From: Deltaproteobacteria bacterium RBG_13_49_15
GTDB lineage: Bacteria; Desulfobacterota; Desulfobacteria; Desulfobacterales; UBA2156
Assembly (NCBI GenBank): GCA_001797695.1
Contig: MGQD01000131.1
Location: 13,452 to 19,966 of the forward strand
Direction: 5' to 3'
Length of the DNA stretch: 6,515 nt
Shown here: one piece after another, positions 1 through 6,404 of the stretch
Layout: each line of letters opens with the position of its first letter
Numbering within the stretch: position 1 is the first letter of the stretch
Notes under the pieces: generated by a model
Database searches by the model: none
The model's input: only the letters and a program-made list of their open reading frames with translations
What the model was told of the DNA's origin: nothing
Position numbers and translations under genes: made by a program

Positions 1-1390
1 AGAAAATGAGATCACGATCGACCACGCTTTTTTCTATAATGACCGCCTGCGCCTTATTCCGGTTTTCGATCCGGACGGTTCCGCAAATCGTCACGCCTTT
101 TTCAAAGCGCACATCTCCTCGGATGGTCAAGGATTCGCAATTCAACAACGACGGAACGCCGCTGGGAATCCGCTCCTCCAGGAGATCGATTTTTCCGTAA
201 TAGTCCGGATCAAGATCGATCCGGATCGTTTCCGTTGTCCGTTCCGGGTTCCAGATCAGGCGCTTTTGGGAATTAAGGATAAAGCAGTCGGAAGCAACCA
301 GAAAAAGATCGTTGCATTTTTTCACCGGAACGAGACGGTTTTTCGGGACGATGACGGCGGTGGCCCCCTCAAAGAGTGAGATAGCAGCTCCGATCGCGCT
401 TTCGACCTGATAGACCATCGGACTCCGGTCGTCGCGCGGATCCAGTGTCTTCCGGTTAAGAATAAGCGGGAGCGCCACATTTCCCTCTTTTTGAAGAAGA
501 CGGCTAAAAAATTTCAGGTTGATCCAGATGTTGTTGGTATTGAAGTACCGGTAGAAGCGGATGTCCTGGAATGCCGCGAGTTCATCTTTCGGACACTGGG
601 CCGATTCACGCAGGATCAATCGGCTGTTGACATGTTTTGCCAGATGCCCTCCCTTGATGTCCGCAGGTGTTCTCTGGGCGACTTCCATCATAAACGGAAA
701 TCCGTTTGACGCAAAATATCCGAGCAGGGCTTCATCCATGTCGGCGCCCAGGTTGTCCGAATTCGAGACAAAAGCATACTCGATCCCGGAATCCGTCAAA
801 CGGGAAAGGGTTCCTGATTCGGCAAGGGCGATAAAGAGGTTTCCGTGCCCGGACGGGCTCCACTCCAGATCCGGGTTGTTCGGCCAACTGGCCGGAGCAA
901 GGGTTTCCTGCAAAATTTTCGGAAATTTATGCTGCACGAAAAAAATGGGGGGGCGGACCGGATGAAGGGATAAAACAGCCTCAACGGTTTCCCGGTGGGT
1001 ATTAAAGCTGTTCATCAGGACCAATTGAACATTCTGCAATTCGGATTGTATAATGATAATTTCCAAAAAGGATTTCCCGTCTTTTATGTTGATGAGCGAT
1101 TTGGTCGTCTTGAGCCCCATGCTGGTCCCGAGACCGCCGTTTAGCACCATTCTGACCGATCGGGGGAGGGCTTTTCGTCCGGCGTTGGAATAATCGGCAA
1201 TATTCCGGTAATCTTCAATTTCAGCCGGGTCGATGGGGCGGATATCGGCGTCACAGATTAATCCGGTTTCGCCGGATGCAATCTGGTTGTAGTAATACGA
1301 GAACGTATCGATGGCGATTTTAGGGAGACCCTCGTTTTGCATTTTCAAAACAAGGGCCGGGAGGTAATTTTCAATGGGGGTTAGGTCCAT
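1..1390 (-). CDS. UTP--glucose-1-phosphate uridylyltransferase, eukaryotic UGP2 type (3' end cut by window edge)
   Basis: This enzyme makes UDP-glucose and pyrophosphate from UTP and glucose-1-phosphate in the cytoplasm. The frame stays open for 463 codons from ATG 1390 to the window edge without a stop. It follows the UDPGP family along its whole length: nucleotide loop LNGGLGTSMG (residues 83-92) with Lys97, LVLMNSFNTH (123-132), PSGHGN (179-184), FVSNSDNLGA (207-216), MEVAQRTPADIKGGHL (235-250), FNTNNIWINL (283-292), PVKKCNDLFLV (355-365) with a conserved lysine, and a C-terminal left-handed beta-helix-like segment (about 419-463). Compared with human UGP2, which I recall ending only a few residues further, the gene is nearly complete. 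The loop reads GLKTTKS where the family usually has GCxGPKS. An in-frame TAA lies upstream of ATG 1390 and the N-terminus matches the family, so this start is preferred although its Shine-Dalgarno is weak. Most bacteria use the unrelated GalU instead. It lies 33 nt after the PPC gene. Confidence 0.93.
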   Translation of the reverse strand, partial: MDLTPIENYLPALVLKMQNEGLPKIAIDTFSYYYNQIASGETGLICDADIRPIDPAEIEDYRNIADYSNAGRKALPRSVRMVLNGGLGTSMGLKTTKSLINIKDGKSFLEIIIIQSELQNVQLVLMNSFNTHRETVEAVLSLHPVRPPIFFVQHKFPKILQETLAPASWPNNPDLEWSPSGHGNLFIALAESGTLSRLTDSGIEYAFVSNSDNLGADMDEALLGYFASNGFPFMMEVAQRTPADIKGGHLAKHVNSRLILRESAQCPKDELAAFQDIRFYRYFNTNNIWINLKFFSRLLQKEGNVALPLILNRKTLDPRDDRSPMVYQVESAIGAAISLFEGATAVIVPKNRLVPVKKCNDLFLVASDCFILNSQKRLIWNPERTTETIRIDLDPDYYGKIDLLEERIPSGVPSLLNCESLTIRGDVRFEKGVTICGTVRIENRNKAQAVIIEKSVVDRDLIF

Positions 1391-1423
1391 TGAATTCAGA
1401 CGGGTGTGTCTTGAGTGGCACGG

Positions 1424-1864
1424 TTATGCGTACGGCCACAAAAAAAGGCCGGTACGTTCATCATAGGTTCTTTCATAAGGTTCCATAATCATTTCCAGAA
1501 GATCGAATTCAGCGTAGAACACCAGGGTTTCCGAAAAAAGATGCCCCCCGGTGAGGTTTCCTTTCTCATCTCCAAGGATGATTTTGGCGTGCACAAAGGG
1601 TTTTCCATCTTTTGGCGAGACGTTCCCGGTGCAGGTTAAAATGTCAAAAGATCCTTCCACTGTTCGGGTGACGTATACCTTTTGTCTCTGGTCAAAGATT
1701 CCGAACGTGGCTGACCGCACCGCTCCGATGATGCTGAAAACGCCCATCCGGACGGAATGTTGAATGCACATCCGAATGACGGATGCTATCAGGTCTTCAC
1801 CTTCCGGAAGCAATCCGGCAAAGCGTCTTCCAGTGTTGTACGGTGCGACGATGTTCATGAGCAT
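1424..1864 (-). CDS. PPC/DUF296-domain protein
   Basis: A small single-domain protein of about 146 residues, matching the PPC (plants and prokaryotes conserved, DUF296) fold. Visible landmarks are the N-terminal GRRFAGLLPEGEDL (residues 12-25), IGAVRSATFGIFDQ (46-59), GNVSPKDGKPFVH (80-92), GGHL (106-109) and a C-terminal RTGLFLW (137-143). In plants the domain sits in AT-hook nuclear proteins. Free-standing bacterial members form trimers of unknown function, often with a histidine cluster read as HxH...GGH. Here His92 and His108 are kept but the middle position is Lys94. The start is uncertain: ATG 1864 and ATG 1858 are both plausible, and TTG 1900 is the furthest possible start because an in-frame TGA precedes it. 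None has a recognisable Shine-Dalgarno. The gene sits 119 nt after the ATPase and 33 nt before the UGPase, so it may share a transcript with either. No function is claimed. Confidence 0.85.
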   Translation of the reverse strand: MLMNIVAPYNTGRRFAGLLPEGEDLIASVIRMCIQHSVRMGVFSIIGAVRSATFGIFDQRQKVYVTRTVEGSFDILTCTGNVSPKDGKPFVHAKIILGDEKGNLTGGHLFSETLVFYAEFDLLEMIMEPYERTYDERTGLFLWPYA

Positions 1865-1923
1865 AAAAACAGAGTAGATGATGGTTTTCCCATACCACAA
1901 ATGCGAAAGGAATCAAGGCTCAA

Positions 1924-1981
1924 ATTTCCCGGGGATGTAAAAGGGGTTCACCGGGCGGAAGGGGCAACAAACGCGGGAAAT
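1924..1981. repeat. 8-bp inverted repeat in the ATPase-PPC gap
   Basis: ATTTCCCG (1924-1931) and CGGGAAAT (1974-1981) are exact inverted copies separated by 42 nt, filling most of the gap after the ATPase stop. The long loop and lack of a U-run argue against an intrinsic terminator. It could be an operator-like pair or chance. No good promoter for the downstream PPC-UGPase pair was found here. Confidence 0.3.
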
Positions 1982-1983
1982 CA

Positions 1984-3066
1984 TCAGCGCAGGATCATAC
2001 ATTTTTCCGGATTTAAAAACAGGTAAAGCTCTTCCCCTTCTTCCTGAGGTATATGATGGGGAATCTGAACCCTGATCATCGAGTTGCCGATTGTTACAAA
2101 CAAGTATAAAAAGTTTCCAAGATAGGCCTTGTGGGCGATGACACCCTTGAACAGGTTCTCTCCGGCGTGCGGCGCTTCTGTAAATGCTTCCACGTCTTCA
2201 GGGCGAATGGAGGCATTTACCTTCGCTCCCAGGGTTGTATCCGCGATGACGTTCGTCCGACACCGCATCTTTTCGCAAAATTCGGTTCGTACATATACGG
2301 TATCCGAGTCCCTCGGCATATCAACAATTTCCCCGGAAATGAAATTCATGGTTCCGATGAAATCGGCGACGAATCGATTGGCGGGTGCTTCATAGATTGC
2401 GAGCGGAGTGCCGATCTGTACGATGTTTCCTGAATTCATGACGACGATTCGATCTGAAATAACCATCGCCTCTGCCTGATCGTGCGTGACATAGACCGAA
2501 GTGATACCCATCCGCTTGACCAGGCTTTTAATTTCAAATCTCATTTTTTCTCTGAGCTTGGCATCCAGGTTGCTCAGCGGTTCGTCCAGAAGAAGCACTT
2601 TCGGATTTCTTACAAGGGCCCTGGCAAGCGCCACCCGCTGCTGTTGTCCGCCGCTCAATTGGCCCGGGTATCGATCTTCCAGTCCGGCCAGCCCGACCAA
2701 CTCCAACACCTGTTGGGCCCTTTCCCGGATTTTTTGCTTTGATATTTTTTGAAGTTTCAACCCATAGATGATATTGTTATATACCTTCATATGCGGCCAT
2801 ACGGCGTAATTTTGGAACACCATGCCGATTCCTCTTTTTGAAGGCTGAACAAATCCTCCAAGAATCATCGATTTTCCGTCGATCAGGATGTCTCCCTCTT
2901 CAGGCCTCTCCAATCCGGCGATACATCGCAAAGTCGTTGTCTTACCGCATCCGCTCGGCCCAAGGAGCGTCAGCATTTCTCCTTGTTTCACTTCGAGCCG
3001 GATATGGTTGACCGCCACAACTTTCCTGTACCGCTTGAACAGGTTTTGGATCTCTATAAATGCCAT
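1984..3066 (-). CDS. ABC importer ATP-binding protein, FbpC/AfuC/PotA-like
   Basis: The 360-residue ATPase subunit hydrolyses ATP on the inner face of the membrane to drive the adjacent permease. All nucleotide-binding elements are intact: Walker A GPSGCGKTT (36-44), Q-loop Gln85 in VFQNYAVWPH, ABC signature LSGGQQQR (137-144), Walker B VLLLDEP (157-163), D-loop SNLD (165-168) and switch His195 in VTHDQAEAM. Residues from about 245 onward form a TOBE-like C-terminal domain, including SIRPEDVEAF, as found in ATPases for ferric iron, polyamine and related substrates. ATG 3066 is chosen because AAGGAG lies 9 nt upstream. A GTG at 3090 would extend the frame by eight codons but would place this Shine-Dalgarno inside the gene. 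It follows the permease by 70 nt on the same strand. The ATPase alone does not reveal the substrate. Confidence 0.96.
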   Translation of the reverse strand: MAFIEIQNLFKRYRKVVAVNHIRLEVKQGEMLTLLGPSGCGKTTTLRCIAGLERPEEGDILIDGKSMILGGFVQPSKRGIGMVFQNYAVWPHMKVYNNIIYGLKLQKISKQKIRERAQQVLELVGLAGLEDRYPGQLSGGQQQRVALARALVRNPKVLLLDEPLSNLDAKLREKMRFEIKSLVKRMGITSVYVTHDQAEAMVISDRIVVMNSGNIVQIGTPLAIYEAPANRFVADFIGTMNFISGEIVDMPRDSDTVYVRTEFCEKMRCRTNVIADTTLGAKVNASIRPEDVEAFTEAPHAGENLFKGVIAHKAYLGNFLYLFVTIGNSMIRVQIPHHIPQEEGEELYLFLNPEKCMILR

Positions 3067-3082
3067 TGACTTGATCTCCTTA
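3067..3082 (-). promoter_or_regulatory. Ribosome binding site of the ATPase gene
   Basis: AAGGAG lies 9 nt before ATG 3066 on the minus strand. It decides the start against the upstream in-frame GTG at 3090. The rest of the 70-nt permease-ATPase gap shows no hairpin or promoter that I can support. Confidence 0.75.
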
Positions 3083-3136
3083 ATCCGCACTCCTAACTTT
3101 TATCCAAATTGCCAAGGCCGAATGATATTTGATTCT

Positions 3137-4813
3137 TCATCGAACGCCCGGACCCCAGGCCGCTTTTAGAATCCCTCCGCCGATTCTGGCGATAATCAGC
3201 AGTAGGATAAACGTGATCACGATCATCAGAAACGCCATAGCAGCGGCGATTCCGAACTCCATGCCGCGGTGCCAGTTTAGAAAAATTCCGATGGGGAGCG
3301 TTTCCCAACCTCCCCGATAAAGGAATATCGCGGTTGATATCTCCTGGAAGGCCATAATGAAAAACATCACTACGCCGACGAGCACGCCTTTGATCAACAA
3401 AGGGAGAGAAATGTTTAGAAACGTTCTGAATTTTCCCGCGCCCGATACTTCCGAGGCCTCTTCAAGCGAAATATCCAACTGCAGGTATGAGGAGTGAGCC
3501 ATCCGCAAAAAATAGGGGAGTCTTCGTGCAAACAGAGCCAGCGGCATGATGATCCAGTGTGTTGCCAGGGGGATTCCTTTCCAGAAGGCCAAAAGGTAGC
3601 TTACGCCGACCGCCATTCCCGGGAAGGCGAGCATCAGCGTAATCACAAAATCGAGGGCATCTTTCCCCCGAATACGGGTGCGGACAATGAGATAGGCGGC
3701 CGGAAGCCCGAAGGCGATCCCGAAAATCAGGGCTAATCCACTAAAAACAAAAGAGTTTTGCAGCAAAAGAGGTGTTTCCATGAGGATGACTCTGAAGTTG
3801 TCGAGAGTCCAATAGGTCGGAAACGGCTCAAATACCCACCGTCGTGAAAAAGCGGCCAAGCCCAACACGATCGGAATCAGTAAAACGAGCGCGGCAAGAA
3901 AAAGCATGTACAGGTAAGAGAGGAATTTTATGGTTGCACCCGGCTCGATTACCCTTCCTTCAGACGTTGTACCTTTTGAAAGTCCGGTATACTTTTTCCG
4001 CTCAACCCACCACCTGGCAAGCAGAAAGAGCATGATGCAGACAAGGGAGGAAATAACGACCGCCACGATCCCCATATATTTTCGATGCATATCCGTGAAA
4101 TGGTAGGCGATGTTGATGTAGGCGACCGAGGGGAGAAAATCGATCTGCCCCAGAATCAAAGGGGTGAGCCAGTCTGTAAACGGCCACAGAAAGACGATCA
4201 CGGCGCCCGCCAGATAAGTCGGGGTGCAAAGAGGCAAGGTAACGGTGATAAATCTCCGGAATCCGCTTGCTCCTTCGACTTCGGCGGCTTCTTCAAAAGA
4301 AGGGTCTATGGTGGTGAACCCGGCGGAGAGGCTCAAGACGATAAACGGGAGAAGGTGTAAGGATTGAATAAACACCAGGCCGTGAAGCCCGTAGATCCAA
4401 TTAATCGGCTTCTGGATCAACCCCGCATCCATCAGCAACAGGTTCAGGGTTCCAAATTTGCCCAAAAAAATGACGAATGCAAAAACGCCGGCGTAAGCGG
4501 GCAAAACGATCGGTAAAAGGATAAGCGCCGTGAAAAAGGTTTTCCCCCGCTGTCTGTATCGTGCCAGAATGTAGGATAGAGGTATCCCGAAGAGGGTGGT
4601 CGCCAGGAGCACCAGCGAGCTCAAGACCAGAGTGTTTCCAAAGGTTTTAAGGTAATATGTATCCTGGAAAAATTCGAGGAAGTTGTGTATGCCCCAACCG
4701 GTGGATCCTGCGATTTTGAAACTTTCGAGGACGAGAATGGATAACGGGTAAATCACAAGAAAGGCGATGATCAGCCATAGAGACGACGTCAAAAATAGAT
4801 TGCCGCGGGACAT
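3137..4813 (-). CDS. ABC importer permease, fused two-domain (FbpB/SfuB/AfuB-like)
   Basis: A 558-residue inner-membrane protein in which two permease domains are joined, giving about 12 membrane helices (roughly 10-31, 58-84, 93-118, 146-166, 198-220, 247-268, then 297-321, 352-376, 386-410, 418-436, 473-495, 519-543). Each half carries the cytoplasmic EAA loop that docks on the ATPase: EEAAEVEGASGF followed by VTLP (174-194), and EEASEVSGAGKF followed by ISLP (451-471). A hydrophilic linker around residues 270-295 separates the halves. Length and fused layout match permeases of the ferric and sugar-phosphate importer family, so no second permease gene is needed. ATG 4813 is chosen because AAAGGA lies 6 nt upstream; a TTG at 4828 adds five codons but overlaps that site. 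It follows the binding-protein gene by 74 nt, across a strong hairpin. Confidence 0.95.
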   Translation of the reverse strand: MSRGNLFLTSSLWLIIAFLVIYPLSILVLESFKIAGSTGWGIHNFLEFFQDTYYLKTFGNTLVLSSLVLLATTLFGIPLSYILARYRQRGKTFFTALILLPIVLPAYAGVFAFVIFLGKFGTLNLLLMDAGLIQKPINWIYGLHGLVFIQSLHLLPFIVLSLSAGFTTIDPSFEEAAEVEGASGFRRFITVTLPLCTPTYLAGAVIVFLWPFTDWLTPLILGQIDFLPSVAYINIAYHFTDMHRKYMGIVAVVISSLVCIMLFLLARWWVERKKYTGLSKGTTSEGRVIEPGATIKFLSYLYMLFLAALVLLIPIVLGLAAFSRRWVFEPFPTYWTLDNFRVILMETPLLLQNSFVFSGLALIFGIAFGLPAAYLIVRTRIRGKDALDFVITLMLAFPGMAVGVSYLLAFWKGIPLATHWIIMPLALFARRLPYFLRMAHSSYLQLDISLEEASEVSGAGKFRTFLNISLPLLIKGVLVGVVMFFIMAFQEISTAIFLYRGGWETLPIGIFLNWHRGMEFGIAAAMAFLMIVITFILLLIIARIGGGILKAAWGPGVR

Positions 4814-4838
4814 GTTGCATCCTTTCAAACGATTACAA

Positions 4839-4872
4839 GAAATGCGGACGGGGTAGAACCCGCCCGCATTTC
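4839..4872 (-). promoter_or_regulatory. Intercistronic hairpin between binding-protein and permease genes
   Basis: In the minus-strand transcript GAAATGCGG-G-CGGG pairs with CCCG-T-CCGCATTTC around the 6-nt loop TTCTAC. This gives 14 pairs including one G-U, starting 15 nt after the binding-protein stop. Only a weak UUUCUUG follows, so complete termination is unlikely. In many importer operons a stem at this place protects the binding-protein mRNA and lowers downstream expression, and that role is inferred here. On the plus strand the wobble becomes an A-C mismatch, which favours a minus-strand function. Confidence 0.65.
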
Positions 4873-4887
4873 AAACCCGGAAAGGTT

Positions 4888-6186
4888 TCAGGGCTTGGCA
4901 AGTATGGCGCGTGCCTGAGAGGCGGCTATGCGGGCTGCCGCATAAGCGCCATCCGCCTCAAAGAGTTTTCTGGCTTCTTTAATTTTCGCCTCAGCCGTTG
5001 TAACGTTCACTTTATTGGCTTTTGCTGCATTGACTTCTCCCTCGACTTCTTCAATCAGGAACAGACTGCTTTTCAATTCGCCCCATTTCCTGTAGATCTC
5101 GTATTCATAGTAACGGTTGACTTCGTCCCATCTCTTTGTGGCGAAATCAAGGTCGTATTGGATGAAGCCCACTTTCAGATCCCAGAAAGTGTCAACGCCC
5201 AGTGCCTCCCTGGCATGCTTGGCCATGGCAACCCCTTCTTTTTCCCAAACGGAAAATTTGATGTCCGTCCTACCCGGGAAATAGCCCCCTTCCAGCACGT
5301 ATTTCTGACCCTCCATGCTGAAAAGCCAATCCAAAAAGATCTTCCCTACGGCCTCATTGGGCGCATTTTTGAGCAGCGCTACGGCCTCAGGAACCAGAGT
5401 GGTTTTATCAGGAAGCAAATCGCGGACAGGGTAGCCGTCCCTGCGCGCGGTCATCGCGGTAAATTGGGGCACCGCAATCCCAATGGGGACCTCTCCACGA
5501 CTCACAAGCTGGGAAGTATCGGTGCTGCCCGTGGAAAACCGGGCCAATTGAGCCGCAAGCAACCTGTTCATCGCCCAGCCCTCTTTATCACCGAATCCCT
5601 GCAGGAGTATCTCAACAACCTCATGCACTGTACCAGAAGCATACGGCAGTGTCTGAACGATGTTGCCTCTGTATATCGGATTCTGCAGTTCCTTCCATGT
5701 TTTCGGGGGAGGAAGCTTCAGGGCTTTCAGGACTTTCTCGTTGTATAGGTTGGTGACGATCCAAGGGGAAAAGCAGGTCCATAAGCCGGCATCATCTTTT
5801 ACCTTCATGCCGTGCCATTCGGCGGGAATTTTATCCCAATCCTTGGGTTTGTAAGGGATGATGCGCCCCTCTTTTTTTAACACTTCATGCGCCGGAGCGC
5901 CTGCGCCCAAGAAGATGTCGGCATCCGGCTTGTCACCCCAGGCTCTAACTTTATCCACGCAGACCGGCCATCCGCCCGGATGCACGAATGTGATCTCCAC
6001 ATCCTTATTATAAGTCTTCTTGTAATACTCCTTGAACCCCTTCATCAGGCTGTCGGCCAGTTCTTTGTAGACGGGACCGACCCAGCCGACTTTATCCGCA
6101 GCCTGCACGTTATTAGGTAAAATCGGCAGCAGAATTGCCATGGAAACGATAGCGATGATTGCGGCGCTCAAAAGATTTTTTCTCAT
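4888..6186 (-). CDS. Periplasmic ABC substrate-binding protein with helical C-terminal extension (FbpA/AfuA-like)
   Basis: A 432-residue exported binding protein that would deliver ligand to the fused permease. The N-terminus is a classical signal peptide: MRKN, a hydrophobic core (residues 5-22) and a likely cut after NNVQA (Ala29). There is no lipobox cysteine. The core (about 31-365) has the class-typical order: PDADIFLGAGAPAHEVLKKEGRI (87-109), WTCFSPWIVTNLYN (136-149), PKTWKEL (161-167), a GxYxxGRTD-like segment GGYFPGRTD (300-308) and LFSMEGQKYVLE (288-299). In FbpA proteins an adjacent Tyr-Tyr pair binds ferric iron; the equivalent stretch here reads GIAVPQFT (236-243), so iron is doubtful. 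Residues about 370-432 form an alanine-rich, probably helical tail absent from ordinary family members of about 330-350 residues. Two cysteines (Cys76, Cys138) remain in the mature protein. ATG 6186 has a very strong Shine-Dalgarno, AGGAGG, 5 nt upstream. As first gene of the cluster it follows a leader region with a promoter. Confidence 0.93.
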   Translation of the reverse strand: MRKNLLSAAIIAIVSMAILLPILPNNVQAADKVGWVGPVYKELADSLMKGFKEYYKKTYNKDVEITFVHPGGWPVCVDKVRAWGDKPDADIFLGAGAPAHEVLKKEGRIIPYKPKDWDKIPAEWHGMKVKDDAGLWTCFSPWIVTNLYNEKVLKALKLPPPKTWKELQNPIYRGNIVQTLPYASGTVHEVVEILLQGFGDKEGWAMNRLLAAQLARFSTGSTDTSQLVSRGEVPIGIAVPQFTAMTARRDGYPVRDLLPDKTTLVPEAVALLKNAPNEAVGKIFLDWLFSMEGQKYVLEGGYFPGRTDIKFSVWEKEGVAMAKHAREALGVDTFWDLKVGFIQYDLDFATKRWDEVNRYYEYEIYRKWGELKSSLFLIEEVEGEVNAAKANKVNVTTAEAKIKEARKLFEADGAYAAARIAASQARAILAKP

Positions 6187-6198
6187 TTTGACCTCCTG
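6187..6198 (-). promoter_or_regulatory. Strong ribosome binding site of the binding-protein gene
   Basis: The minus strand reads CAGGAGGTCAAA directly before ATG 6186. The AGGAGG core with 5-nt spacing fixes this start and fits the high expression normally needed for a periplasmic binding protein. Confidence 0.85.
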
Positions 6199-6208
6199 TA
6201 TTGTGGAA

Positions 6209-6247
6209 TTACAATGCCGGAAAAACCGATGGTTTCTGATTTACCAT
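6209..6247 (-). CDS. Possible 12-codon leader peptide MVNQKPSVFPAL
   Basis: The sequence AAGGAGGTGAT (6256-6246) is an 11-base match to the complement of the usual 16S rRNA 3' end. It runs straight into ATG 6247, which opens a 12-codon frame ending in TAA at 6211-6209, 22 nt before the binding-protein start. Inside it, AAACC-ATC-GGTTT can form a small hairpin (6237-6225). The spacing from GGAGG to this ATG is only 2 nt, well short of the usual 5-9, so translation may be poor. The element may instead be a standby ribosome site or a relic. The peptide has no run of one amino acid that would point to classical attenuation. Confidence 0.25.
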   Translation of the reverse strand: MVNQKPSVFPAL

Positions 6248-6296
6248 CACCTCCTTTTCAAAATTGGCGTTAAGCCTTCTTGGTAAGCCGAGCTGC

Positions 6297-6315
6297 TTCG
6301 GAATCGAATCCCGAA
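6297..6315 (-). promoter_or_regulatory. Leader hairpin
   Basis: The minus-strand transcript reads TTCGGGA, loop TTCGA, TTCCGAA: a 7-bp stem containing one G-U pair and a 5-nt loop. It lies about 14 nt after the predicted transcription start and could protect the 5' end of the mRNA or take part in leader control. No U-run follows, so it is not a terminator. Confidence 0.35.
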
Positions 6316-6335
6316 AACAGGAATATAGTGTAAAC

Positions 6336-6364
6336 AGTATGGCCAAAGTTGAGATGTCTGTCAA
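6336..6364 (-). promoter_or_regulatory. Putative sigma-70 promoter of the ABC transporter operon
   Basis: On the minus strand a consensus -35 box TTGACA (6364-6359) is followed after 17 nt by CATACT (6341-6336), which matches four of six bases of the TATAAT consensus. The spacing is optimal. Transcription would start near 6329, leaving about 140 nt of leader before ATG 6186. A second TTGACA at 6397-6392 lacks a good -10 partner. This is read from sequence only. Confidence 0.55.
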
Positions 6365-6404
6365 GAAAGGATGATTTTCCGATGCTTGTATTGTCAAAAG
6401 TAAG

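Noticed and set aside
218..229. Perfect 12-bp palindrome CGATCCGGATCG
   Set aside because: It is inside the UGPase coding region, explained by Asp/Arg/Ile codons, with no sign of an operator or methylation-site cluster.
491..984. Open frames of 62-134 codons on both strands
   Set aside because: They overlap the continuous UGPase reading frame, which retains family motifs throughout this stretch.
1855..1893. 12-codon frame MGKPSSTLFLCS whose stop overlaps ATG 1858
   Set aside because: The ATGA overlap is suggestive of coupling, but there is no Shine-Dalgarno and frames this short arise by chance.
1924..1981. Intrinsic terminator after the ATPase gene
   Set aside because: The inverted repeat has a 42-nt loop and no following U-run, so it is reported only as a repeat.
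3067..3090. GTG 3090 as ATPase start
   Set aside because: The strong AAGGAG lies between this GTG and ATG 3066, and family members normally begin close to ATG 3066.
5158..5748. 196-codon open frame on the plus strand
   Set aside because: It lies entirely opposite the well-supported binding-protein gene, and its translation shows no recognisable domain. It is a shadow frame.
6209..6397. 62-codon minus-strand open frame with a TTG start
   Set aside because: It would start on the -35-like TTGACA, has no ribosome binding site, and covers promoter and leader elements. Only its last 12 codons have a Shine-Dalgarno-like element, listed separately.
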